This document shows, piece after piece, positions 45,064 to 53,345 of a DNA stretch of 53,345 nucleotides. Made by a program: the position numbers and the translations under genes. The notes below the pieces were generated by a model, which saw only the letters and a program-made list of their open reading frames with translations, was not told the DNA's origin and did not search any database. This stretch comes from Oscillatoria sp. SIO1A7 (GTDB taxonomy: Bacteria > Cyanobacteriota > Cyanobacteriia > Cyanobacteriales > Laspinemataceae). The stretch's first letter is position 1, and each line of letters begins with the position of its first letter. The DNA is taken from NCBI GenBank assembly GCA_010672965.1, contig JAAHFN010000018.1, positions 86,984 to 140,328 on the forward strand, given 5' to 3'.

Positions 45064-45171
45064 ATGGCACTACCCATGTTTGGTTAAGGCAATAAAATTG
45101 TTTGCCTGTAGGGGCGATTTCGCGAAATCGCCCCTACAGCTGACTGCTGAGAGCTGACTGCTGACTGCTAT
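45064..45171. repeat. Family B-like element overlapping the 3' end of mutM
   Basis: Left end TATGGCACTACCCATG, right end heptamers CTGACTGC and CTGCTAT. It contains a perfect 34-bp palindrome at 45106-45139 (CTGTAGGGGCGATTTCG and complement). The mutM stop codon (45134-45136) lies inside this palindrome. Confidence 0.7.
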
Positions 45172-46033
45172 CTTTCTGGCATTGGGGACAAAAATGAGTC
45201 GATCGCCCTCCTAGCTTCTGGCGCTGGATGGTAGTGCCGCAAACCCGACAAGGCTGGCCTGCGCGCCGATAGACCCAAGCCATACCGGCATAGTTACCAT
45301 TGACCCCACGAACGTTGAGAAAATTGCTAAAAGTCGTCCCCCCAGCAGCAATGGCATTTTGCAACACTTGAATTATGTTGCTATGGAGCTTCTCTATTTG
45401 CTGCTTAGTTAGCTCTGCACAAACTTGGGTTGGGGGTATGCCACTGAGAAATAAGACTTCATCGGCATAGATATTGCCCAAACCAGCAACGATCGCTTGA
45501 TCCAAGAGGGCAGTTTTCACAGCTCGCCGACTCCTGCTCAACTTGCCTGCCAGGTATTCTATAGAAAATTCTGCCTCGAATGGCTCTGGTCCCAAAATTT
45601 TGAGCCCTCGGATAATTTCTTCGGGAGCAACTCCCTGGGGCACCCACCACATTCGACCAAAAGTGCGAATATCTACAAAGCGCAATTCCCAGCGATCGCC
45701 GAATAACAGTCGCACCCTAGCGTGTTTCTGGATTGGCTCGTCTTGGCAGACCCATAGAAGCTGGCCCGTCATGCGCAGGTGAACTCCCAACCATCCAGCG
45801 GGAACCGGCAACTCTGTTTTTTCGCAGGCATTGACCAACTCGGCCAACAAGTATTTGCCTCGTCGGTGCCAACGGGCGATCGCCACATCTTTTATATTTG
45901 CTAAAAAATCCGCAGCAGAAATTGGGTGGGCAATGGAGCGATCGTGCAACACATATCCACCCAATATTTGGCGCGATCGGGTTGCCTCATTTAGCCCCCT
46001 CCGCACCGTTTCTACTTCAGGAAGTTCTGGCAT
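45134..46033 (-). CDS. mutM: Formamidopyrimidine-DNA glycosylase
   Basis: A 299-aa DNA repair enzyme. The N-terminal PELPEVETVRRGL carries catalytic Pro2 and Glu3. HLRMTGQLL and the helix-two-turn-helix DQAIVAGLGNIYADEVLFLS follow, then the zinc finger CRVCGTTIQRQKLGGRSTHF-CPQCQ near 261-286. It removes oxidised purines such as 8-oxoguanine and nicks the strand. The last 12 residues (KDSSQQSALSSQL region) are encoded by a family B-like repeat that also supplies the stop codon, so the tail is not part of the family. Confidence 0.95.
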   Translation of the reverse strand: MPELPEVETVRRGLNEATRSRQILGGYVLHDRSIAHPISAADFLANIKDVAIARWHRRGKYLLAELVNACEKTELPVPAGWLGVHLRMTGQLLWVCQDEPIQKHARVRLLFGDRWELRFVDIRTFGRMWWVPQGVAPEEIIRGLKILGPEPFEAEFSIEYLAGKLSRSRRAVKTALLDQAIVAGLGNIYADEVLFLSGIPPTQVCAELTKQQIEKLHSNIIQVLQNAIAAGGTTFSNFLNVRGVNGNYAGMAWVYRRAGQPCRVCGTTIQRQKLGGRSTHFCPQCQKDSSQQSALSSQL

Positions 46034-46063
46034 TTAGACAATACCTAGAAGCTTTGGGCCCCC

Positions 46064-46273
46064 TTATTTCACTTCAACCAATTCGCCTTCGGCAAAGTTA
46101 TTGGTGTTCACCCCGCTAGGGCTACCGCTATAGCCGGTGTAGTTAACTTTGTCAAAGCGAACGATAACTGGATACCGGATACCACTTTGATCGACGGAAG
46201 CTACGGTGCCCACATCTTGATACCAATAAGATTCTTTGCGCAAAATGCGAACTTTAGAACCACGCTTAACCAT
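46064..46273 (-). CDS. psaE: Photosystem I subunit IV (PsaE)
   Basis: 69 aa, starting [20 protein letters not shown] and continuing [40 protein letters not shown] and AEGELVEV. This is the SH3-like stromal subunit PsaE, which helps dock ferredoxin and supports cyclic flow. The SGSPSGV insertion in the last loop is a length variant of the family. An AGAGGAA ribosome site lies eight bases before the ATG. It is 30 bases upstream of mutM in the same direction. Confidence 0.95.
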   Translation of the reverse strand: MVKRGSKVRILRKESYWYQDVGTVASVDQSGIRYPVIVRFDKVNYTGYSGSPSGVNTNNFAEGELVEVK

Positions 46274-46626
46274 GAGCTATTCCTCTTTTGCGAATAAAAA
46301 TTCTAGGATCGATTGCTTTTCAGCGTACTACGCCAAGGTTTCGCCCCGGTCGCTCCTTTCTTTAAGTTTTATTACTATTCAATCCAGCCCAGTACCCTAA
46401 AATTATGGGCCCGTTACTTGCGATCGCATCATACCCACTGAGACATTGGGTGCCCCACAGAGGATGTACCGCCAGTTCCCATTCGCCGCCAGTGACGCGA
46501 GCCAGAGCAATATCTGCCCCACGGTGCGTGCGATCGATCTTGGTCGGTCGGGTCATACAGGTATAGTCCCCCGTCTCTAGACATCCCGCCCCATATAGCT
46601 CGGGAAGCCTTGGATGTCCGATCGCC

Positions 46627-46670
46627 AATGCCCAATGCCCAATGCCCAATGCCCCATGCCCAATTCAATT
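46627..46670. repeat. CAATGCC heptamer array
   Basis: Six units of CAATGCC/CCATGCC. A reverse frame at 46362-46649 starts inside it; see rejected items. No other gene between 46274 and 46697. Confidence 0.8.
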
Positions 46671-46697
46671 TGCTATTTATTTTCTTAGGTAAATCAA

Positions 46698-47408
46698 TTA
46701 ATTTTTGGGAATAAACGGTTGGCCATTGCGAAACTGACCCTGGTAGCGACGGCCATTCCCTTCCACAAGGGAGCCAGTGCCGTGAGGCAATCCTCCCCGC
46801 AACTCCCCCTGATAGCGAGCGCCATTTGAGAAACTGCAGTTTGCCGAGTTAGCATTGAGGTTGCTGCCAAAGAAATCTCCCCGGCAGCGAGTGCCATCAG
46901 AGCGGATCAGTTCCCCTTGGCCGAAGGGACGCCCGGATAAGAATTCTCCTTTAAAGCGATCGCCATTAGCATAGATGAATTCTCCTTGGGTATCGTTGGG
47001 CTGATTGAGCAGGAATTTGCCTTTATACTCATCCCCATTAGCAAACAACGCTCTGCCTTCTACGATATTGCTATCCACAAACTCACCCTCATAGAGGTTA
47101 TCGCCCAGCCTTAATTTTCCCTGGCCATTAGGCAGGCCGTTCCGAAATTCTCCTACATAAGTATCGTCATTGGCAAATATATAAGTCCCTTCTCCAAAAG
47201 CTACATTGCCGAAGGATTCTCCCACATAGTTATCGCCATTATCGTAAGAGCATCTCACCAATCTGGGGTTATTTGGATTTCTGCTACATTCCGCATCTCT
47301 ATCTCCGACCTGTGCCCGGGCGGGGAATGGATTGCCCAAACAGCCCAGCGCCTCTAGGGCAACCGCCAATCCTATTAAGATCCCAAGTTTTTTAATTCCC
47401 TCACTCAT
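46698..47408 (-). CDS. MORN-repeat protein, paralogue 1
   Basis: A 236-aa protein with an N-terminal signal-like hydrophobic stretch (LGILIGLAVALEALGCLG, ending PARAQ) and then at least six MORN units of the form G-x-Y-x-G-E-F-x-N-G-x-P-x-G-x-G (YVGEFRNGLPNGQGKLRLGD, FKGEFLSGRPFGQGELIRSD, YQGELRGGLPHGTGSLVEGN). Such units form a beta-hairpin scaffold. Cys pairs around the repeats (AECSRN...RCSYDNG) suggest an exported protein. A close paralogue lies upstream, 129 bp away, in the same direction. Confidence 0.85.
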   Translation of the reverse strand: MSEGIKKLGILIGLAVALEALGCLGNPFPARAQVGDRDAECSRNPNNPRLVRCSYDNGDNYVGESFGNVAFGEGTYIFANDDTYVGEFRNGLPNGQGKLRLGDNLYEGEFVDSNIVEGRALFANGDEYKGKFLLNQPNDTQGEFIYANGDRFKGEFLSGRPFGQGELIRSDGTRCRGDFFGSNLNANSANCSFSNGARYQGELRGGLPHGTGSLVEGNGRRYQGQFRNGQPFIPKN

Positions 47409-47537
47409 CCCCTTTACTTCCTCTTCTTTATTTTTCTCGACCTAGCTCCCCTCTTCGCAGCATTCAACTGTCCTCGCGCCAGGGGATTTAATCTCTTCCC
47501 CAAGCTCTCATCTATCGAGAAAGCGCCTATCTCTGGA

Positions 47538-48251
47538 TTAATTATCTGGCTCGAATGGCTGGCCGTCGCGGAAAAGACCTGGGAAGCGCTTGCCGCTAGG
47601 ATCGATAATAGTACCTTTGCCGTGGGGCACGCCTCCGAGTAGCTCCCCTTCATAGCGGCTGCCATCGGGATAGTTACAAGTTCCTTTGCCCAAAAGATTG
47701 TTGTTATAAAAATTTGCTTCGCAGCGGATGCCATCGGGGCGAATGAATACGCCTCTGCCACGGATCTGGCCGACTAAGAATTGTCCCCGATAGCGATCGC
47801 CGCTGGCGAAGACGAACTCTCCTTGACCCGTGGGTAGGCCATCTTCAAATCTGCCAGTATAGCGATCGCCACTCTCGTAAACTACCGTACCCCTAGATAT
47901 TTGACCGTTAACAAACTGTCCTTCGTAGCGATCGTTATTAGAAAAAATGAATTCTCCCTTGCCGTTGGGTCTGCCATTTCTCCATTCTCCCTCGTAGCGA
48001 TCGCCCCCCGACCCTACATAAACGCCACTACCATTGGGCAGGCCATCTGCTAATGTTCCGTCATAATAGCCGCCATCTTGATAAACGCATCTGGCTCGAC
48101 CCGCGCGAATATTGGGTTCGCAAACTTTTGAGCTAGAAGGGTCTTGCGCCCTTGAGGAAAGAGGAGCGACTAGATAGCTGCCTATCTCCAACGCTGACGC
48201 CGCTAAAATTATTAGCCCTAACTTTCCTAATTGAATCGCTGACTTGGGCAT
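47538..48251 (-). CDS. MORN-repeat protein, paralogue 2
   Basis: A 237-aa protein with the same plan as its downstream neighbour: signal-like start (LGKLGLIILAASALEIGSYL ending SSRAQ), CEPN...RCVYQDGG, then six or seven MORN units (YEGEWRNGRPNGKGEFIFSN, YTGRFEDGLPTGQGEFVFAS, YEGELLGGVPHGKGTIIDPS) and the same ending FRDGQPFEPDN. The two are tandem duplicates. Function unknown; export to the periplasm or surface is inferred from the N-terminus. Confidence 0.85.
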   Translation of the reverse strand: MPKSAIQLGKLGLIILAASALEIGSYLVAPLSSRAQDPSSSKVCEPNIRAGRARCVYQDGGYYDGTLADGLPNGSGVYVGSGGDRYEGEWRNGRPNGKGEFIFSNNDRYEGQFVNGQISRGTVVYESGDRYTGRFEDGLPTGQGEFVFASGDRYRGQFLVGQIRGRGVFIRPDGIRCEANFYNNNLLGKGTCNYPDGSRYEGELLGGVPHGKGTIIDPSGKRFPGLFRDGQPFEPDN

Positions 48252-48317
48252 AGTTTTTCTAATGCCTCCATTTTTCCTAATTTAAACCACAATCGCCTAA
48301 CAATCGCAATTTCTATC

Positions 48318-48426
48318 TATAGCAGCAATCACTTGGTTTAGGACAATTGTAAAATCCAAGGGCTTAAACTTGCAAGAGTTTTACTAATTGCTGACTGCTG
48401 ACAGCTAATTGCTGACTGCTGCTATA
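48318..48426. repeat. Family B element, copy 7
   Basis: 109 bp, starting TATAGCAGCAATCACTTGG and ending with GCTGACTGC heptamers and TGCTGCTATA. The two ends are both CAGC-type, so it is a divergent copy. Confidence 0.65.
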
Positions 48427-48566
48427 TTATGCGATGCACCCAAAACCATGCGATCGGCAGAGATATTTTATGCCCGACCCTTATGCCTTTTGCGGCTTTC
48501 CAGGGATATAGCGCTTTTGTTAAAAAAAACACAAACCTGGTCTTGGCTTGCTTTCCCTGCCATCAT

Positions 48567-50123
48567 TTATTGCGATGATTCTTCTGTAATCGGTTGTTCG
48601 CCCACCACTTTCCTCACCTCAATGCCATTCTGCTCCAGAATAACTACAGGCTCGCTATCTTCAAGCTCTTCCACCCGTTTGACCAACACCTCGCCATTGG
48701 CAATCCTTTGTCCCACCTTAACATATCGAGTAGTTTGCTCGTTCGGAGCTTTAAGGATAATTTGAATATCCCGACCCACTTGAATTATGCCGCTCACTTC
48801 AACATTTTGAGCCAGTTCGATAGAAAGTGGCACCGGGGGTACGCCATCTCCTAGGGGAACGCCATCAGGATCGAGACTTGGATCGGGGCTTTCACCGTTC
48901 GGGGTATCGGTATCCGGTTTAAAACCTTGACCGGGGCTTTGACCGTTCGGGGAACCCGAATCCGGTTGACCGGGAGTTTCACCGCTCGGGGTATCGGTAT
49001 CCGGTTTAAAACCTTGACCGGGGCTTTGACCGTTCGGGGAACCCAAATCCGGTTGACCGGGGCTTTGACCGCTCGGGGAACCAGGATCCGGTCTCAAACC
49101 TTGACCGGGGCTTTGAGCTATCGGGGAACCAGGATCTGGTCTCAAACCTTGACCGGGACTTTGAGCTATCGGGGAACCAGGATCCGGTCTCAAACCTTGA
49201 CCGGGACTTTGAGCTATCGGGGAACCCGAGCCTGGGTCAAAACTTTGACCGGGGGTTCCACTGGGACGCCGTCCCGGTCTATATCCTTGACCGGCAGCTC
49301 CATCTCCAGAAGAACCCGTCGGTAAAGCTGGGCCAAAATCTGCTGGCGGCGCAGTAATATCGGGAACTTGCCGTGGTTCTTGCGAGAATGGTTGCGAGCC
49401 TGGTTGTGAGAATGGTTGCGAGCCTGCTTGTGAGGCTGGTTGCGAGCCTGGTTGCGAAGCTGGTTGCGAAGCTGGTTGCGAAGCTGGTTGCGGCGGACCA
49501 AATTCCGTTGGCAATCCAGCAATATCGGGAACTTGCTGTGTTTCCTGGGGGGGTGGTGGTGGAATTTGCGGTCTTGGTTTTACCCGGGTCGGAATAGACA
49601 GCGGTTCGTCGCCGCTTACCCTGGGGCTAATAGGTGGCAGATCTGGTACGGGAGGAATATTTCGGGCTTCCAAGGTGGGAAGGGGACGAACCTCTACATC
49701 GATATTTTCCTCTATAGTCGGGCCGATTTCTTTTGGCAACTGAGGCGGGGTGGAGACCGATCGAGGATCTAGAGCGGGTATCTTAGCTCCAGTCCTTTTG
49801 TCCTCGGAAAGATCCTCCTCTACGGTAAATTTTTCAAAGGGATTGTTTTTGCCTAGTTCGACTTGTTTAGCCTGTTCGTCGGGATCGCTTGGTTCGAGCA
49901 ATCCCAAGTTGGCAATAGAAGTCGGATCCTTGGGTGCCCCCGGCACCACTGGATTCTCAAAAGGCTTTGCCTCAGCAGGCTTTGGCTCCTTCGGTTTTGG
50001 AGTTGGAGCGGGTGCCGGTGCGGGGGCTGGAGCATTGGCTTCGGGAGTTTCTGGCTCGCCGCCACAGGCACTCAGCAGTAGCGCTGCTGTCCCGATTGAC
50101 GCTATTAACTTAGGTAAACGCAT
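48567..50123 (-). CDS. Proline- and repeat-rich lipoprotein
   Basis: 518 aa from the ATG at 50123, which gives an ideal lipoprotein signal MRLPKLIASIGTAALLLSAC; starts 14 or 7 codons upstream spoil it. Residues about 25-210 are Pro/Ala/Glu-rich. A short QPAS tract and then 16-aa units (PGSPIAQSPGQGLRPD and variants, 48-bp DNA repeats at about 48890-49250) follow. The last 90 residues are a folded beta domain (VEVSGIIQVGRDIQIILKAP, TTRYVKVGQRIANGEVLVKR) that resembles PilP/GspC-type secretin-linker domains. Possible link between inner and outer membrane machinery; function unproven. Confidence 0.75.
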   Translation of the reverse strand: MRLPKLIASIGTAALLLSACGGEPETPEANAPAPAPAPAPTPKPKEPKPAEAKPFENPVVPGAPKDPTSIANLGLLEPSDPDEQAKQVELGKNNPFEKFTVEEDLSEDKRTGAKIPALDPRSVSTPPQLPKEIGPTIEENIDVEVRPLPTLEARNIPPVPDLPPISPRVSGDEPLSIPTRVKPRPQIPPPPPQETQQVPDIAGLPTEFGPPQPASQPASQPASQPGSQPASQAGSQPFSQPGSQPFSQEPRQVPDITAPPADFGPALPTGSSGDGAAGQGYRPGRRPSGTPGQSFDPGSGSPIAQSPGQGLRPDPGSPIAQSPGQGLRPDPGSPIAQSPGQGLRPDPGSPSGQSPGQPDLGSPNGQSPGQGFKPDTDTPSGETPGQPDSGSPNGQSPGQGFKPDTDTPNGESPDPSLDPDGVPLGDGVPPVPLSIELAQNVEVSGIIQVGRDIQIILKAPNEQTTRYVKVGQRIANGEVLVKRVEELEDSEPVVILEQNGIEVRKVVGEQPITEESSQ

Positions 50124-50186
50124 TGAATTTTGGCAAAAGCGCATATTTTGTGGCTGCGATCGCATTCCCGTTTTATCCTCTGATGA

Positions 50187-50317
50187 TATAGCAGTAAGCG
50201 GTCAGCGGTCAGCGGTAAGCTGTCAGCACAAGCATTGCCGGTGTAGGGCGATTCGCTTTTCTCGCCCCAGAGAGCAAACAATGAGATTGCCCTAACTAAA
50301 AATGGCTTTGTGCTATA
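50187..50317. repeat. Family B element, copy 8
   Basis: 131 bp, TATAGCAGTAAGCGGTCAGC to GGCTTTGTGCTATA, with three GGTCAGC heptamers and an inserted GTAGGGCGATTCGCTTTTCTCGCCCCAGA piece related to the family A inner module. Confidence 0.75.
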
Positions 50318-50414
50318 TAGCCTCAGATTTATGGGAATTCAAGCAGCTATTTGTAATTTAGCGCAAGGACTTCCAATATTCGCTCCCCTTGCGATCGCAT
50401 CATCGTAAAAAATT

Positions 50415-50520
50415 TGGTATCGGGGCATGGGGCATGGGGCGCCATACCTGCCCATGATGGGGCATGGGGCATTGGGCATTGGGCATTGGGCATTGGGCAT
50501 TGGGCATTGGGCATGGGGCA
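50415..50520. repeat. GGGCATT heptamer array
   Basis: About eleven GGGCATT/GGGCATG units, followed by GGAGCAGGAGACCAGG repeats to 50600. The complement occurs at 50984-51105 and the two could pair across 450 bp upstream of gpmI. Confidence 0.85.
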
Positions 50521-50725
50521 TTGGAGACTAGGGGAGCTTTCGGAGCAGGAGACCAGGGGAGCAGGAGGCCAGGGGAGCAGGAGACCAGGGGAGCAGGGTA
50601 TCAGGGGCCAATATCAGATTCTATGATAAGTTGCCTGTTGTCAACAATTAACTTAAAACTTAAAACTTAAAACTTATTGCAGTACCAAGACGGCTTAGGA
50701 CAAGAGATTTGTAGGGGCGTAGGGT

Positions 50726-50891
50726 AGGGTGTTGACTCTGTGGGGAAAAGAGAAAGGGGGTTTTAATGCAGTTTTTGTCCCGTACTCTGAGAGGGCTGAA
50801 ATCCTTACTATTAGAGGATTTCGGGACTTTCGCGTCGGCGCGATCCCCGCAGGTAGCCAAGGTGGGTGAAAATCCACAGAGTCAACACCCT
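50726..50891. repeat. Inverted repeat with 18-bp perfect arms
   Basis: Arms AGGGTGTTGACTCTGTGG (50726-50743) and the exact complement (50874-50891). The core holds GGGCTGAAATCC and GGATTTCGGGAC, a second imperfect pair. A related flank (AAGACGGCTTAGGACAAGAG) at 50688 is shared with about 15261, and a family B-like end GTCCGTAGTGCTATA lies at 50960-50974, so this may be an element inside a larger one (about 50680-50974). Confidence 0.7.
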
Positions 50892-50983
50892 AGGCGTAGG
50901 CGGAGCCTGCCCAAGGAGGGCATACGGCCGGAAAGCCCCTACAGTTGTCCGCTCCCTGAGTCCGTAGTGCTATAAAACTCTCC

Positions 50984-51110
50984 GATGCCCAATGCCCAAT
51001 GCCCAATGCCCAATGCCCAATGCCCAATGCCCAATGGGCAGGTATGGCGCCCAATGCCCAATGCCCAATGGGCAGGTATGGCGCCCAATGCCCAATGCCC
51101 CATGCCCATG
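50984..51110. repeat. CAATGCC heptamer array with GGGCAGGTATGGCGC inserts
   Basis: Seven CAATGCC units, then two copies of GGGCAGGTATGGCGC alternating with further CAATGCC units, ending about 90 bases before gpmI. Confidence 0.85.
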
Positions 51111-51201
51111 CTTTCGATTGTCTTAAGGTAACCGATCGCCAGAGTTGGGAGGCTCGGTGGTATGATGGCAGGAAAATAACAGAAGTAAAGGGCAACTTAA
51201 T

Positions 51202-52800
51202 ATGGCACAAGCACCTGTGTCTCCGGTGGTGCTAGTCATTTTAGATGGTTGGGGCTACCGAGAATCAACCGATGGAAATGCCATTGCCGCTGCCAAAACA
51301 CCTGTAATGGACAGCCTTTGGTCTGCCTATCCCAGAACTCTTATTAATGCTTCTGGGAAGGCCGTTGGCTTGCCTGCAGGCCAAATGGGCAATTCCGAAG
51401 TAGGTCACCTAAATATAGGTGCCGGACGCATAGTCAAGCAAGAATTGCTGCGTATTACCGATGCAGTAGAAGATGGTACTCTGCTGAGCAACCGGGCTCT
51501 GGTCAAAATATGCGAGGAAGTCCGCTCCCGCAATGGCAAGCTGCATTTAATGGGCTTATGTTCCGATGGAGGAGTGCATTCTCATCTGAACCATTTTATA
51601 GGATTGCTGGAATTAGCAAAAATCCAAGGAATTGCAGATGTTTGCATTCATGCGATTACTGACGGTCGGGATACTTATCCGACTGATGGGGTAAAAGCAA
51701 TTAGCAAGATTGAAGAAGCGATCGCTCGTTATGGCCTAGGGCGGATTGTCACCCTCAGCGGTCGCTACTATGCAATGGATAGAGACAGACGCTGGGACAG
51801 AGTCGAACGGGCTTACAAAGTAATGACAATTGACGGCCCTGGCGACGGACGCTCCGCTCTAGAAGTTTTGCAGGCTTCTTATGCCGAAGATGTGACGGAC
51901 GAATTTGTCATCCCGACTCGCATTGCTCCCGGAGCAGTGGAAGCTGGAGATGGCATTATCTTTTTTAATTTCCGTCCAGACCGAGCCAGACAGCTAAGCT
52001 ATGCGTTTGTAGAGCCGAATTTTAGCGGCTTTGAACGGGAGCAAATTAAACCCCTGTCCTATGTGACTTTTACTCAGTACGACCAAGAACTGCCGGTGTC
52101 GGTGGCTTTTGAACCCCAAAATCTGAGCAATATTCTCGGGGAAACTATCGCCCAGCATGGTTTGCGCCAGTTGCGCGCTGCGGAAACCGAGAAATATGCC
52201 CATGTGACGTATTTCTTTAATGGTGGCTTGGAAGAGCCGTTTGAAGGTGAAGATAGAGAGCTGATTCCTTCTCCGATGGTGGCGACTTATGACAAAGCAC
52301 CTGAGATGTCGGCGGAAGCAGTGACTAATCTGGCGATCGCCGCAATTAAAAAGCGGGCTTATTCTTTGATAGTTCTTAACTACGCCAACCCCGATATGGT
52401 CGGACATACCGGGAAAATGGAAGCAGCCTCTAAGGCAATCGAAACTGTAGATAGTTGCCTCGGACGCCTAATAGAAAGCATAGGCCAAGCTGGCGGCACG
52501 ACTCTGATTACTGCAGATCACGGCAATGCAGAACTAATGTGGGATGAAAATGGCAAGCCTTGGACCGCTCATACCACAAATCTGGTGCCTTTTATTGTCA
52601 TAGAAGGAGAAGGGCGGAAAATACAGGGCTATGGCAATAATGTAAATCTGCGGGAGGATGGCTGCTTGGCGGATATCGCCCCCACTATTCTACAAATTTT
52701 GAAATTGCCGCAACCTTCTGAAATGACAGGTCGGTCTATGATTTTGAGCGACAACTTGGTAATACGGGAAAGCCGGAAACCAGTTGCAGTTCGCGTCTAG
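51202..52800 (+). CDS. gpmI: 2,3-bisphosphoglycerate-independent phosphoglycerate mutase
   Basis: A 532-aa metalloenzyme of the alkaline phosphatase superfamily. The metal ligands and catalytic serine are visible: LDGWG with Asp15, GNSEVGHLNIGAGR with Ser65, HAITDGRDTYPTD, RPDRARQLS, NYANPDMVGHTG and TADHGNAE. It interconverts 3- and 2-phosphoglycerate in glycolysis and carbon export from the Calvin cycle. Full length. secG follows 50 bases downstream, a pairing common in cyanobacteria. Confidence 0.96.
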   Translation: MAQAPVSPVVLVILDGWGYRESTDGNAIAAAKTPVMDSLWSAYPRTLINASGKAVGLPAGQMGNSEVGHLNIGAGRIVKQELLRITDAVEDGTLLSNRALVKICEEVRSRNGKLHLMGLCSDGGVHSHLNHFIGLLELAKIQGIADVCIHAITDGRDTYPTDGVKAISKIEEAIARYGLGRIVTLSGRYYAMDRDRRWDRVERAYKVMTIDGPGDGRSALEVLQASYAEDVTDEFVIPTRIAPGAVEAGDGIIFFNFRPDRARQLSYAFVEPNFSGFEREQIKPLSYVTFTQYDQELPVSVAFEPQNLSNILGETIAQHGLRQLRAAETEKYAHVTYFFNGGLEEPFEGEDRELIPSPMVATYDKAPEMSAEAVTNLAIAAIKKRAYSLIVLNYANPDMVGHTGKMEAASKAIETVDSCLGRLIESIGQAGGTTLITADHGNAELMWDENGKPWTAHTTNLVPFIVIEGEGRKIQGYGNNVNLREDGCLADIAPTILQILKLPQPSEMTGRSMILSDNLVIRESRKPVAVRV

Positions 52801-52850
52801 CGATCGCATATTAGTTTGAAGCGATCGCAACTCAATAGGTATTGATTCTT

Positions 52851-53084
52851 ATGAACGTTGTTACCCTTTTACAAATTATCTGGACTGTATCTGCCGTAGG
52901 CTTAATTGTTTTGGTGTTGCTCCACAGCCCCAAAGGCGATGGACTCGGCGGCATCGGCGGGCAAGCCCAACTGTTCCAAAGTGCAAAGAGTGCAGAAAAA
53001 ACTCTCAACCGCGTCACTTGGGGACTAACGATTGTCTTTATGGGCTTAACGGTGATTTTAAGCGCCGGTTGGTTAAATCAATAG
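52851..53084 (+). CDS. secG: Preprotein translocase subunit SecG
   Basis: 77 aa from the ATG at 52851; an in-frame upstream codon at 52842 adds three residues and is less likely. Two membrane helices (LLQIIWTVSAVGLIVLVLL and VTWGLTIVFMGLTVILSAGW) flank the cytoplasmic loop HSPKGDGLGGIGGQAQLFQS with KTLNR, the SecG signature. SecG assists SecYE in protein export across cytoplasmic and thylakoid membranes. It is preceded by gpmI and followed by a long heptamer array. Confidence 0.93.
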   Translation: MNVVTLLQIIWTVSAVGLIVLVLLHSPKGDGLGGIGGQAQLFQSAKSAEKTLNRVTWGLTIVFMGLTVILSAGWLNQ

Positions 53085-53090
53085 TCCTAT

Positions 53091-53345
53091 GTAGGGTGTG
53101 GGGTGTAGGGTGTAGGGTGTGGGGTGTGGGGTGTAGGGTGTGGGGTGTGGGGTGTGGGGTGGGGAAGTCAATATGACGAAAAAGCCCCAAAGTAAACACC
53201 GTGGGGTGTAGGGTGTAGGGTGTGGGGAGTAGGGTGTGGGGTGTAGGGGGTGGGGTGTGGGGTGTGGGGTGTAGGGTGTGGGGTGTGGGGTGTAGGGTGT
53301 GGGGTGTAGGGTGTGGGGTGTGGGGTGTGGGGTGTAGGGTGTAGG
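53091..53345. repeat. GGTGTGG/GGTGTAG heptamer arrays to the window edge
   Basis: First array 53091-53163 (about ten units), a 40-base interruption (GAAGTCAATATGACGAAAAAG and following), then a second array 53203-53345 of about twenty units that continues past the edge. The third base pair before each unit end alternates G and A. No spacers, so not CRISPR. Confidence 0.9.

Noticed and set aside
46362-46649. Reverse open frame of 95 codons upstream of psaE
   Set aside because: Its start lies in CAATGCC heptamers, there is no ribosome site, and the remaining sequence has no recognisable family or regular amino-acid pattern. A decayed gene cannot be excluded.
47414-47761. Reverse open frame of 115 codons overlapping the MORN gene
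   Set aside because: It is an out-of-frame reading of the 3' end of the MORN gene at 47538-48251; the MORN motifs identify the true frame.

Overview
The window is chromosomal DNA of a cyanobacterium, most likely a filamentous Oscillatoriales-type organism. The evidence is a set of oxygenic-photosynthesis genes (psbX, psbQ, psaE, ndhO, ycf66, a ycf19/YggT gene, a high-light-inducible protein), a CBS-CP12 regulator of the Calvin cycle, PatA-type and hybrid two-component regulators, and very frequent GCGATCGC (HIP1) octamers. About 41 protein genes are supported, covering roughly 65% of the sequence. I saw no rRNA, no tRNA, no CRISPR array and no intact transposase.

Layout. 1-4.5 kb: the 5' end of an inositol-phosphate synthase gene, hli, two tandem 103-aa paralogues of unknown function, and two TolB-like lipoproteins. 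5-9.6 kb: ycf66 and psbX, a membrane histidine kinase, ycf19/yggT. 10-20 kb: CBS-CP12, an AlgX/AlgJ-like SGNH protein, a PatA-type regulator, an alpha/beta-hydrolase that lacks its nucleophile, psbQ, an FAD oxidoreductase, a charged-helix membrane protein, an FHA protein, thrB. 20.5-20.8 kb: a candidate structured RNA ending in a terminator. 21.8-25.2 kb: an atypical sigma factor paired with a DUF1822 protein. 26-34 kb: a DUF2157 membrane protein, a response-regulator/kinase hybrid, a GH63 glucosidase and a glucose-dehydrogenase-like SDR. 35-43.4 kb: a large phosphate cluster, pstS-pstC-pstA-pstB followed by a pstC-pstA fusion, a second pstB and arsC, preceded by a clear four-unit Pho box. 43.8-53 kb: a small membrane protein, ndhO, mutM, psaE, two MORN proteins, a proline/repeat-rich lipoprotein, gpmI and secG.

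The most striking property is the non-coding third. It is packed with at least nine families of short (about 90-380 bp) elements with terminal inverted repeats, plus arrays of 7-9 bp tandem repeats. Several families share one inner module (GTAGGGGCGACAGCATCCC and its imperfect complement) behind different ends, so they look modular. Elements fill nearly every gap of the pst cluster, one sits directly behind the pstS promoter, and another supplies the stop codon and C-terminal tail of MutM. No matching transposase is in the window, so they look like non-autonomous (MITE-like) elements.

The best candidates for new biology are the fused PstCA-PstB-ArsC operon without its own PstS, the repeat-derived 5' leader of pstS, the structured RNA near 20.6 kb, and the modular repeat families. 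All function calls come from reading the sequence; no search was run.
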